Assembly (NCBI GenBank): GCA_947259095.1
Contig: CAMYLA010000022.1
Coordinates: 1 to 64,000 of the forward strand
Reading direction: 5' to 3'
DNA length: 64,000 nt
Origin: an uncultured Acidimicrobiaceae bacterium
Lineage (GTDB): Bacteria; Actinomycetota; Acidimicrobiia; Acidimicrobiales; SZUA-35
Part shown: positions 26,501 to 33,257 of the stretch, one piece after another
How the letters are laid out: each line of letters starts with the position of its first letter
Position numbering within the stretch: the stretch's first letter is position 1
Notes under the pieces: model-generated
Told to the model about the DNA's origin: nothing
Database searches by the model: none
The model's input: the letters and a program-made list of their open reading frames with translations, nothing else
Made by a program: the position numbers and the translations under genes

Positions 26501-29500
26501 GTGGTAACCCTGCTCGATCTGGTGGGTGTGGATACCTGCGGCGTTGATCAGGCAGTTGGTTGAGCGGCCGGTGTCGGACGGGCGGACCCATGGCACCCGC
26601 TCGTCGAGGAATCGGAACATCTCGCTCAGCTCGACGTCGTAGTAGCGGTAGAAGTCGACGTACTCGATGCGATCGAAGACGGCGTCGTTCTCGAACACCG
26701 TGGTGTCGAGCAGGCGGTTTGGTTCGTCGTCGATCCGGTGGTAGACCTTGCGAGCCTCGACGACCGCCCGGTCGATGGCGTCGGGGTCGAATCTGTCGGC
26801 CGAGAACTGCTGTGGGATCAGCCTCGTTTCGAACAGCTGCCCTCGGGACAGGCCGGTGAAGATGAACGGGACCCCGAGTTCGGACGCCCTCGTGGTGGCA
26901 ACGGTGTAGATGGTCTTGTAGCAGCCGTGGCAGACGTTGGAGTGGCGACCAAGCGAGTCTCGGAAGATGTCGTTCATGACGTCGCTGGTGGCGAACTCGT
27001 GGTCGATGCCGAGATCGGCGATCGAGCGCCGGACGTTGTCCTTTGCCCCGTCGGAGATGAAGCCGTTGTCCAGGGTCAAGGCGTAGGGGCGGAACCCCAG
27101 CTCCACCAGCTTGTACAGGGCGAAGGTGGAGTCCTTGCCGCCACTGAGCAGGTGGACGCAGTCGTGATCGCCGGTTCTGGCCGCCCTGGCATGGGCCAGC
27201 TTGGCCTCGAGGTCCTCCGGTGTCTTGAACCAGCTGCCGGCGATCGGAGCCACCCGGTCGTAGGAGTGGCAGGTCTCGCAGACCCCGGTCTCGTCGAACT
27301 CGACGCCCGGCACGTTGTCGGGGAGGCCGCAGCGCACACAGTGGCGCTTGGGGGTGGTGGCAGACGGAGACCACACCCTGACCGCCGAGCGGGCCACTGC
27401 GGGATGGGCGTTGAGTCGATCCTCGACCTCGATCGGCTCCAACCGGATCCCGCCGACCTTGACCTGCTCGTCCTTGCGTCCGAGATAGACCAGGCGATCG
27501 GCGTCCTGCAACCGGACAAGGTCGCCCGAACGGTAGAACCGGCGACCGTCGAGTTCGATGAACGGCCCTTGGGTCGGCTCGTCTCGATCGGACCGCCCGG
27601 TGGAGGGACCGAGGTAGCCGGCGGTCAGACCGGGGTGGGCAATGCACAGCTCCCCTGGTGACCCGATCGGAACACGCTGCAGGTGGTCGTCGACCACCGC
27701 CAGGGTGACCCCCGGGGCCGGGCGGCCGATGGGGACCTCGGGCTGGTGGTCGAGCAGGGCGGGCTCGACCTCGTAGATCATGCAGCCGACCACCGCCTCG
27801 GTCGGGCCGTATTCGTTGAAGATCCGGAGCCGGGGGTTGAACGCCAGCAGGTCCGCCGCCAGCCTGGTGCCGAACGCCTCGCCGCCGACGACGAGGGTCC
27901 GGAGGCGGTGGTCGGCGGGAAGCAGCCTGACCAGGATCTCCAGATGGGACGGGGTGGCCTTGCACCAGTTGATGTCGGTGTTGGCGGCGATCGTCGACAG
28001 GCCGGCCGGACCGTCGGCGCCGACCACCACCAGTCGCCCACCGGCCAGGATCGGCATGAACAGCGAGGTGATGGTCAGGTCGAAGCTGAGCGGGCTGAAC
28101 AGCGGTGCAACCGGCCGATCGGTGCCGGACTCGACGTAGCTCTCCTCGGCGAAGCCAATGTAGGCGGCGAGGCCGCCGTCGGTGATCGGTACCCCCTTCG
28201 GCTCGCCGGTGGAGCCGGAGGTGAACAGCAGGTAGGCCTCGTCGGTCGCCGACCGTCGTGGCGACACGACGTCCGGCTGAGGGGCTTGGCCACCGTGCCG
28301 CTCGTCGTCTCCCTCGGTCGGTTGGAGCTCGGCGATGTCGGAGATCGAGCGAAGGACCAGGACACAACCGGCCCGGCGGGCCAGCTCGGTTCGACGCTGT
28401 ATCGGTTGGTTCGGGTCAAGGGGCACGAACGAGCCGCCTGCGGCCATGACCGCATACGTGGCCACCACCGCCTCGATCGATCGTGGCAGCTCGATGCCGA
28501 CCCTGGTCCCGGGCTCGACCCCGTCCCGCCGGAGTTGTCCGGCCAGGCCCATGACCCAGGCCCACAGAAACCGACCGGTCAACGGTCGAGTCGGGCCATC
28601 GGCGGTGGCCTCCTCGATCACGATCGAGGGGTTGTCGGCCAGCACCAGCCGCAGGGCCTCCAGGACAGGTGTTGGCGCTGTCTCGGGCTCCGGCTGCGAC
28701 TCCCAGCGCTGGAGCAGGTCCCGCTCGTCGGGTCCGCAAAGGCAGCGTTGACCGATCGGCAGGTCTGGATCGGAGACGAGGTCGGAGAAGACGCTGATGA
28801 AGTGTCCGGCGGCCCTTTCCCGATGTTCGGCATCGGCCCCGCCGTGATTGACGTCGAGCGCGAATTCCGGGCCCGGCGGCGTGCCGGCAGCACCGTTTCG
28901 TGGCTCGTCGCCGGCGTAGGCGGTCATCTGAACCCGGAGCAGGTGACTCGAATCGATGGCGCCGGAATGGAGCCATCGGGTGGTGGCGGCGATCGACCCG
29001 AAACGCTGCTGTTCGGCTCGGGGAATGACATTGACGACGGCCTGGTAGTCGGCGGCAGGGCTGGTGCCGGGCGCGGCATGACGCAGGGTGGTCAGGATCG
29101 CCCTCCCGATCCTCTTGTGGATCGATCCGAAGGTGTCGCCCGGCTGGATCGAGATGTCGACCGGGAAAACCTCCATGGTCGGGCCGATCATGGCCCGGGC
29201 CGTCGGGTCGCTGCGGTTGTGGACCGGCAGCCCGATGGCGAACTCGTCGGCGCCGGAGACCCGATGGCAGTACACCGCCGTTGCGGTGACGAGGAGGGTG
29301 GACCACCCGAGATGCGCGGTCAACATCCGATACTCGCCGTGCAGCCGTTGTTCGGCCAGGTCGGCCAGTTCGGGCCCGAACGGCAGCGGCAGGCGCTCGG
29401 CATCGGGCGTTGGCCGGTCAACGCTCTTGTAGAGCCTCCCGATCCGAGGGGCCGGCTCCCGCGTCCGCCAGTGTTCGATGGCCCTGCGCGTGGCCGTGTC

Positions 29501-30097
29501 CAGGGGCCGATCGAGGTTGGTGGCCAATTTCCTGGCCCAACGGTAGTAGCTGGTCTGCGGCCCAGGATCCGACTCCAGAGCCGGTTGGCCGTCGCCGAGC
29601 CGGCGATAGGCATCGGCGGTCTCGTGGAACACCAGCGCCGATGAGGTGGCGTCGGTTATCACGTGGTGCAGGTCGAGATACCAGGAGACGGTGCCGTCGG
29701 GATGGGTGGCGATGGCGCTGTCGTAGCCGATCACCCGAAGGTCGATCGGTCGGCCAACCCTGGCCCTGGCCCAGGGCTCCACATCGGCCCGATCGAGTTG
29801 GACGATCTCGGTTTCCGGCAGCTCGTCGATCGCCACCAGCTCGACATTCCATTGGCCGGCCGAACCGGCATCGACCAGCCGGGTTCGCAGGGCGTCGGAT
29901 CGGGTGACCACCGATCGGAATGCTGCAGCCAACCGTTGGGGGTCGATCGGACCGTCGAGGAACGACACCAGCGGCATGTTCTGCACCGGGTCGTTTGGAT
30001 GATTGAGCTGGGAGACCCAGAGGCTTCGCTGCATCGGCGACAGCGATCGACCGGTTCCCAAGGGGACACCGATCTCCGATCCTGTGAGCTCCGTCAT
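20561..30097 (-). CDS. two-module NRPS with PP-loop amidotransferase-like domain inside A1, terminal TE and methyltransferase
   Basis: 3178 residues from ATG 30097 (GAGG upstream; an in-frame ATG at 30151 lacks a site). Order: C1 (HHVITD, H144); A1 core (~450-900, LFTSGSTGEPKG, NEYGPTE); inserted PP-loop ATPase (~905-1240: Cys pair CVRC 920-923, second pair CETC, SGGKDS 985-990, NVCHGC); A1 end with NANGKLD; PCP1 (S1363 in GGDS); C2 (HHASGD, H1546); A2 (~1850-2440); PCP2 (S2480 in GGHS); thioesterase (S2610 in AISLGG, H2766); unassigned ~2800-3010; class I SAM methyltransferase (VDIGCGDGR, ~3042). Aligned to GrsA, the A1 code reads DLTKVGEVG plus Lys, one change from the Asn code DLTKLGEVGK. 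A2 reads DSVTIAEVW, with no match I know. Both modules look complete; no epimerase and no MbtH gene nearby. The product is unknown. Confidence 0.9.
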   Translation of the reverse strand: MTELTGSEIGVPLGTGRSLSPMQRSLWVSQLNHPNDPVQNMPLVSFLDGPIDPQRLAAAFRSVVTRSDALRTRLVDAGSAGQWNVELVAIDELPETEIVQLDRADVEPWARARVGRPIDLRVIGYDSAIATHPDGTVSWYLDLHHVITDATSSALVFHETADAYRRLGDGQPALESDPGPQTSYYRWARKLATNLDRPLDTATRRAIEHWRTREPAPRIGRLYKSVDRPTPDAERLPLPFGPELADLAEQRLHGEYRMLTAHLGWSTLLVTATAVYCHRVSGADEFAIGLPVHNRSDPTARAMIGPTMEVFPVDISIQPGDTFGSIHKRIGRAILTTLRHAAPGTSPAADYQAVVNVIPRAEQQRFGSIAATTRWLHSGAIDSSHLLRVQMTAYAGDEPRNGAAGTPPGPEFALDVNHGGADAEHRERAAGHFISVFSDLVSDPDLPIGQRCLCGPDERDLLQRWESQPEPETAPTPVLEALRLVLADNPSIVIEEATADGPTRPLTGRFLWAWVMGLAGQLRRDGVEPGTRVGIELPRSIEAVVATYAVMAAGGSFVPLDPNQPIQRRTELARRAGCVLVLRSISDIAELQPTEGDDERHGGQAPQPDVVSPRRSATDEAYLLFTSGSTGEPKGVPITDGGLAAYIGFAEESYVESGTDRPVAPLFSPLSFDLTITSLFMPILAGGRLVVVGADGPAGLSTIAANTDINWCKATPSHLEILVRLLPADHRLRTLVVGGEAFGTRLAADLLAFNPRLRIFNEYGPTEAVVGCMIYEVEPALLDHQPEVPIGRPAPGVTLAVVDDHLQRVPIGSPGELCIAHPGLTAGYLGPSTGRSDRDEPTQGPFIELDGRRFYRSGDLVRLQDADRLVYLGRKDEQVKVGGIRLEPIEVEDRLNAHPAVARSAVRVWSPSATTPKRHCVRCGLPDNVPGVEFDETGVCETCHSYDRVAPIAGSWFKTPEDLEAKLAHARAARTGDHDCVHLLSGGKDSTFALYKLVELGFRPYALTLDNGFISDGAKDNVRRSIADLGIDHEFATSDVMNDIFRDSLGRHSNVCHGCYKTIYTVATTRASELGVPFIFTGLSRGQLFETRLIPQQFSADRFDPDAIDRAVVEARKVYHRIDDEPNRLLDTTVFENDAVFDRIEYVDFYRYYDVELSEMFRFLDERVPWVRPSDTGRSTNCLINAAGIHTHQIEQGYHNYAVPYAWDVRLGHKTRTEAIEELDDQLDLHEVEDMLRTVGYRPRPREILTAWIEPAAGPGTMPGPTELRSFLADTLPAHAIPSAFVEVGELPMNANGKLDQGELPAPKRVHRPGPSLQLGVDSAAPSAPMSDLERSIVGLWERILQIEPIGTDDDFFALGGDSLAALEMIVSLGETRQRALAEDLAFTHTTPAELAKAIELLDDGPRADPHLSCFATQAGRAPDRSVGELAVLFDQANRPDDIMYNVGRLYRINGSVDGRRFERALRSVAERHQPLSWSHGTRRRELPSEQAVACTVAEAPINAERLEAVAADIHRAPFDLENGPLLRTLIQPIDDGTTAIVLAIHHASGDATSFANLLEQVNDELAGAPPPQPAADYAGFCAWQQDRLNDADRDHWLAAGGDQQPARLAVHRPGGGEPDGFISRPASITPAELRAGSATSPAALAVASVAAAVRRYSDGPEIELGLITSTRNHPMAEPMVGYFLNTVPLRINTAGRSTVELAAATATAIGGALAHRTYPLARIIADRLEAHRPAPNLDTLVAFDELPTVVVDGVQARQRVLSNGTAVAPLTFFIEVRDQTIDLSVEHRGAVVGGALARRMLDDVDRILSQAVRPAPAADPASTDGATLSIIGGGALPDTTLVPTRILGHLRSDRPVAAVVCGDHELSWSELGRRAAAVAAVLVDNGVGPDDRVAICMNRSTELVAAIVGVHLARAAYVPIDPGYPADRRRLIAERAGASLALVDPANRSAVADPIVVDHDGIDHRPWHEFAGLDPAPLSAEANHTAEGRDTAEGRDTAEADHTAEGRDTAYVIFTSGSTGEPRGVAVSQANLAASTNARASVYPSAPNRFLLLSSVAFDSSIVGLFWTLAEGGTVVLPTDDQVHDIEALTELLGAGVSHTLTVPTLYQGLLAMAERRGHDGAWAEHVIVAGEACPAALVDSHHRRFPTSALTNEYGPTEASVWATVHHCSIDDDPVPIGRPVPGAWVAVIDDFDQDAEAGLGIESIRPPGVAGELIIGGPGVVDGYDNNPDASRERFGLLRTRSLPPEPTVDAQPVNGRFFRTGDRAVVVDGELRFLGRVDSQLNIGGARAEPEEIEDVLLAVDGVSAAVVVAADARPLDELLAAVPADVVGRSMRDAASQPDPARALLGELREHGDPRLQLVAHLEADDRLAMATLRDEVTASLPPLLRPAHYELHAELPRTPNGKLDRQATAGLPVSPVGHGGDVPGPVAGDGGPAGDADGDADEELVQALTGLFSDTLRNPSFGPDDDFFERGGHSLLAMELLLAIEDQHRVRLPATALYGAATPRRLAERLATKTTDGPRSFLVPIQPNGARPPIFAVHVLGVDCEFFRPISARLGPDQPMYGLGQPTFDLDTGGPTDVAEVASNYADEIERVAPSGPISLMAISLGGVVAFELGQQLLARGRQIDLLALFDAFGPEVIGTKPPVHDRLAAHVGRLTAHPGRYLNDQIDFQGERVRRAKQRVELAVRKRLDARTDHQLEVRRFIEANVASQVAYGYEPYLGPMLVVKAGDDPFADLHIRERMGWASVAAGGLDITVAPGQHLSMMAEPNVEAVADAVRRHLPDHTADRPRRLRYDLPTTERALTGALRLGRLPATVARLQSRPELDGPAARLVDEADGILAGLADTTAEVATEAALRLIAAGLKADIVPIPSRLQHATAAIGVSGPIGPAVEVMAELDFSAVDCPSTAAVIAAVRANGSVDFVRRRSGTSRLRLSWQDQARPGSVPGSRLKRLTTKMAPTGRDYQVVDLPDWAWAGYWPIRPFRLIRDQIPDRSAGPAAGSGTPVGRHHDLGIFLGTPTGLIGPLLAFAGLDQGGTIVDIGCGDGRVLIEAASRFGCRGRGYETDDDLTRRATAAVADAGVDHLVEIVHGDAVGAPVGDADVVFAFLPPEAVGAILEPTLRQLPSASAFLSHEQLAARLPREPDRSGLVLGPSDDPAGGGVTVANLWHGLRDD
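24073..24156. repeat. 18-bp tandem repeat inside the second adenylation domain
   Basis: Four full 18-bp units and a partial fifth share CTTCGGCTGTGT. On the coding strand they give six-residue units of the HTAEGR/DTAEGR type immediately before the YVIFTSGSTG phosphate loop of A2. The insert lengthens a surface loop without breaking the frame. Confidence 0.9.
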
Positions 30098-30502
30098 CGT
30101 CGAGCCTCGCCGCGCCGTGACGCCTGACAGCCGCCGTCGGCGCATCCGCAACGTTGCCGCCGGTCCGTCTTCGATCCCGCGTCCATTATCTCACCGCCAT
30201 GTCGAGAAATGTGTTCGAAGGCGCCTTCCACCGGCATTGAACGAATCGGTTCGGGCTGTAGCCCCTGTCCCGACCCGACCACATCGTTCTTCGAGGGCCG
30301 CCGGCAACCAGATGCACAAGATGGAGACCGCAACTACCTATTGATTTTCCGCCTGGTGCATCTAGGGTGACCTCCGAATCTAAGTATACCGTCATCGGCC
30401 GGCCGGTGATCGGGCCCGACAGCCCCTGCCGCCCAGGCACGGGGAACTCGGGATTGGCGACAGCGGCTGCGGTGGTGGCGGTCGGGAGCGGAAGGAAATT
30501 CA
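30098..30502. other. 405-bp divergent intergenic region between the NRPS and HupE/UreJ-like genes
   Basis: No credible gene on either strand. G+C is visibly lower around 30180-30400 than in neighbouring genes. A 7-bp inverted repeat, GATGCAC (30311-30317) and GTGCATC (30356-30362), flanks a TTGATT element at 30341. These could be part of a divergent promoter or operator, but I cannot assign -10 boxes with confidence. GGAAGGAA just before 30503 is the ribosome site of the rightward gene. Confidence 0.5.
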
Positions 30503-32005
30503 ATGTTGGGGCACTTGACAGAGCACGAGAACCCGGTGCTCAGGGCGTCGACCCACAGGGGCGCCGATCGGCGGTCGCCATCGGCTGGTCGGCGCACCGG
30601 CGTCGGCGTCGGGATGAACGGTCGGGCCGGTTTCCCGGCCAGGCTGTTCCGGCGCCTGGCGGCGTTCATTGCGGTGGTCGTGGTCGCCGTCTTTGCCGGC
30701 ATCACCCCGGTCTCCGCTCACAGCGGCAACCAGTCCTACATCTACCTCGATGTCACCGAGACGACGCTGGCGGGGCGTCTGGAACTGCCGATCGTCGATC
30801 TCCGCACCTCTCTTGGACTGGATCTCTCCGGGTCTGACGAGGAGATCCTGGCCGAGCTGCAAGCCAACCTCCCGGCAGTTCACGCCTACGCCGACGAGCA
30901 CTTCGACATCGGCGCCCAAGACGCCGCCCGGTGGGAGCTCGACTTCGGCGACGCCGAGCTGTTCTACTCAGACGCCCCCGAGGTGGACGACAACTACATC
31001 ATCATGGCCTTCGACGTTGTGGTCGACAGCGGAACCGTGCCCCGGCGGTTCGATGTTCGATTCGACATGTTCTTCGACGAGGTCGAAGGCCGCGATGCCC
31101 TGCTGTTGATCGGCAACGACTGGCAGGGAGGGGTGATCGAGAACGGACGCGAGGACCTGGCCACGTTCGATTCCGACAACCGGACCCAGACCATCGATCT
31201 CGGTGACGCCAGCGCCTTCAAGAACTTCAACTCGAGCGTGAAACTCGGCGTCAACCACATCCGGACCGGCCCGGATCACATTCTCTTCGTTCTGGTCCTG
31301 CTGCTTCCGTCGGTGCTGGTGTTCCGCCAGATGTGGCTGCCGGTCGATCGTTTCGGATCCGCGCTGTGGCGGGTGATGAAGGTGATCACCATGTTCACCG
31401 TCGCCCACTCGATCACCTTCTCGCTGGCAGGGCTCGGCATCCTGCCGCTACCGTCGCCCCGAATCATCGAGTCCATCATCGCCCTCTCGATCGCCGCCGC
31501 CGCCCTGCACAACATTCGGCCGATCGTGGCCAACAAGGAGTGGCTGATCGCCTTCATGTTCGGCTTGTTCCACGGGATGGGTTTCGCCTCGCTGGTCTCC
31601 GGCCTCGACGTGTCACGAGGCACCCAGCTGGTGTCGCTGCTTGGCCGAAATGTCGGTATCGAGATCGGCCAGACGGTGGTGGTGTTGATGTTGTTCCCCG
31701 CATTGTTCCTGCTGCGGCGAACCAGGATCTACCGGCCACTGTTCGTTGGGATCTCCATCCTGTTGACCGGCGTCGCCCTGTTGTGGACGATCGAGCGGCT
31801 GTTCCAGACCGATGTCGGCATCAACGCCTTTGTCGACCCGGTGTTCGTCTGGCCTCGGATTCTGTTCTACATCCTCGCGGTCACTGTCGCCGCTGCCGCC
31901 TACTATCAGGTCGAGAGCAGCGCCGGGCGTCTCCTGCCAACGGCAGGAGAGGTGGAGGCCAAGGCCGCAGCCGGGACTCGAACCGAAGAACCGGTGACGC
32001 TGTGA
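30503..32005 (+). CDS. HupE/UreJ-2-like membrane protein with extracytoplasmic N-terminal domain
   Basis: 500 residues. A long basic N-terminus and a hydrophobic signal segment (FIAVVVVAVFAGITPVSA) precede a ~190-residue extracytoplasmic beta-rich domain. Then comes a TM domain beginning VNHIRTGPDHILFVLVLLLP, the HupE/UreJ signature with its His and Asp. Later helices carry FTVAHSITFSLAGL and FGLFHGMGFASL, giving further buried His residues. The family is thought to move Ni or Co or aid metallocentre assembly; that role is established only for some members. ATG 30503 has GGAAGGAA upstream; ATG 30614 would give a normal-length signal peptide and is plausible. The carrier-protein gene starts 26 bp after its stop, so the two probably form an operon. 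Confidence 0.75.
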   Translation: MLGHLTEHENPVLRASTHRGADRRSPSAGRRTGVGVGMNGRAGFPARLFRRLAAFIAVVVVAVFAGITPVSAHSGNQSYIYLDVTETTLAGRLELPIVDLRTSLGLDLSGSDEEILAELQANLPAVHAYADEHFDIGAQDAARWELDFGDAELFYSDAPEVDDNYIIMAFDVVVDSGTVPRRFDVRFDMFFDEVEGRDALLLIGNDWQGGVIENGREDLATFDSDNRTQTIDLGDASAFKNFNSSVKLGVNHIRTGPDHILFVLVLLLPSVLVFRQMWLPVDRFGSALWRVMKVITMFTVAHSITFSLAGLGILPLPSPRIIESIIALSIAAAALHNIRPIVANKEWLIAFMFGLFHGMGFASLVSGLDVSRGTQLVSLLGRNVGIEIGQTVVVLMLFPALFLLRRTRIYRPLFVGISILLTGVALLWTIERLFQTDVGINAFVDPVFVWPRILFYILAVTVAAAAYYQVESSAGRLLPTAGEVEAKAAAGTRTEEPVTL

Positions 32006-32030
32006 CCCTGAGCATCGAGAGGTCGACGCT

Positions 32031-32285
32031 GTGACCCAGATCGTCGAATCGGTCTCGGAGCGCCTGCTGGGATTCATCAACGCAGAGATATCGGCGAGCC
32101 CGGAGCCGATCGAGATCGAGACCGACCTGTTGTTGACCGGTGCGGTCGACTCGCTCGGCGTGGTCAGGATCACCCAGTGGCTGGAGGACGAACTCGGCTT
32201 CGAGGTCGATCCGGTCGAGGTCACGCTTGAGAACTTCCAGACCGTCTCCAAGATGGTCGGCTACGCCCAATCCAAGCTGGGCTGA
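32031..32285 (+). CDS. stand-alone acyl/peptidyl carrier protein
   Basis: 84 residues, acidic. The phosphopantetheine serine lies in GAVDSLGVV (Ser41), in the usual carrier position ahead of the helix RITQWLEDELGF and the ENFQTVSKM segment. The sequence resembles type II carriers that serve amino-acid adenylation enzymes (DltC- or PltL-like) more than the fatty-acid ACP with its DSLD motif. GTG start with GAGAGG upstream. Its position, one gene from the NRPS promoter region, suggests it carries a building block for that synthetase. A stand-alone adenylation enzyme 8 kb away is a candidate loader. Partner assignment is inference. Confidence 0.82.
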   Translation: MTQIVESVSERLLGFINAEISASPEPIEIETDLLLTGAVDSLGVVRITQWLEDELGFEVDPVEVTLENFQTVSKMVGYAQSKLG

Positions 32286-32337
32286 CCACCGGGTGCCGGG
32301 CCCGAGATGGGGTTGGCCGTCGCTGGCGTCCGGGCGG

Positions 32338-32991
32338 TCACCGCTCGGTGTCGTACTGGTCGAGCACGGCCCGGCGGGCCTGTTCCAGATGTGCCACCAG
32401 CGCTGCTGTCGCCGCCTCGCCGTCACCGGCCGCCATATGGTCGACGATGGCCCGGTGGGCTCCCATCGGCCCCTGGACGTCTGGGTCGAGCATCGGCAGG
32501 TCGGTCATCATCAACAGGGTCTGGTCGGCCAGACGCTCCCAGGCGTCGAGCAGCCTTCGATGTTGCGCTCCTTCGACCAGTGCCCGATGCAGCGCCATGT
32601 CGGCCCGACCGATGGCGGCCCGGTCGGTACGCCGGTTGGCGGCCTCCAGATCATCGAGCAGGGACGCCAGCCGATCCACCCCGATGCCGTGCCCAACCGC
32701 CCGTCCGATGGCCAACGACTCGAGGGCGATGCGCAGGCTGTAGACCTCGTCGACGTCGTCGGCGGTCAACGAACGGACGAAGCTGCCCTTCCTGGCCTGC
32801 AGCTCGACCAGCCCGGTCCGCTCCAGTTCGGCCAGGGCGTCTCGAACCGGCCCCCGACTGACCCCGAACCGCTCGGCCAGGTCGCTCTCGATCAGGCGCT
32901 CGCCGGCTGGGATCTCGCCGGAGACGATGGCGGCCCGCAGCGACGCGGTGATGGCGGTGCCGAGGTCGGTATGTCGCAGGGGTGAGGCCAC
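32338..32991 (-). CDS. GntR-family (FCD type) transcriptional regulator
   Basis: About 217 residues. N-terminal winged helix (TAITASLRAAIVSGEIPAG, DLAERFGVSRGPVRDALAELE, GLVELQARKGSFV), then an all-helical FCD effector domain with acidic and His residues that usually bind a metal and a carboxylate ligand (MALHRALVEGAQH, GAHRAIVDHM). A TTG at 33039 would extend the protein by 16 residues but would place one operator-like repeat inside the coding sequence; GTG 32991 is preferred. It is divergent from the glcB-glcDEF operon, the classic arrangement for a GlcC-like glycolate regulator. Glycolate or a related acid is the inferred ligand. Confidence 0.82.
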   Translation of the reverse strand: MASPLRHTDLGTAITASLRAAIVSGEIPAGERLIESDLAERFGVSRGPVRDALAELERTGLVELQARKGSFVRSLTADDVDEVYSLRIALESLAIGRAVGHGIGVDRLASLLDDLEAANRRTDRAAIGRADMALHRALVEGAQHRRLLDAWERLADQTLLMMTDLPMLDPDVQGPMGAHRAIVDHMAAGDGEAATAALVAHLEQARRAVLDQYDTER

Positions 32992-33022
32992 GACCCAACA
33001 CCGTAGTGAGCCCGTCGAGGTG

Positions 33023-33077
33023 TTGTTGACTGTTGACAAAAGTCGCCTCGGCTTGGTCTACTTGTTGACTGTTGACA
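33023..33077. promoter_or_regulatory. two identical 16-bp repeats, putative GntR operators
   Basis: TTGTTGACTGTTGACA occurs at 33023-33038 and again at 33062-33077, 39 bp start to start (about four helical turns). Each copy holds two GTTGAC hexamers and ends in TGTTGACA, a TGT-N2-ACA half-palindrome. The second copy ends in a perfect TTGACA that could serve as -35 for the glc operon. The position between the divergent regulator and glcB supports an operator role. The rest of the 266-bp gap shows no other repeat. Confidence 0.6.
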
Positions 33078-33257
33078 CTCAGGGCGAGCCCGGAGGAGAT
33101 CGGCTGCTTTCGACCCCGACGGCAGGGTCAGGTACCGTCCGTTCTGACAACCTGGGCCGTCGGCCGGTCCGCCACCGGGCGGCTCGGGCCGGGTGGTTCT
33201 TTCAGGCAGTCTTCCAAGCAGCAGAATCCAGGAAACAGAAACCCGGGGTGAGTCGGA

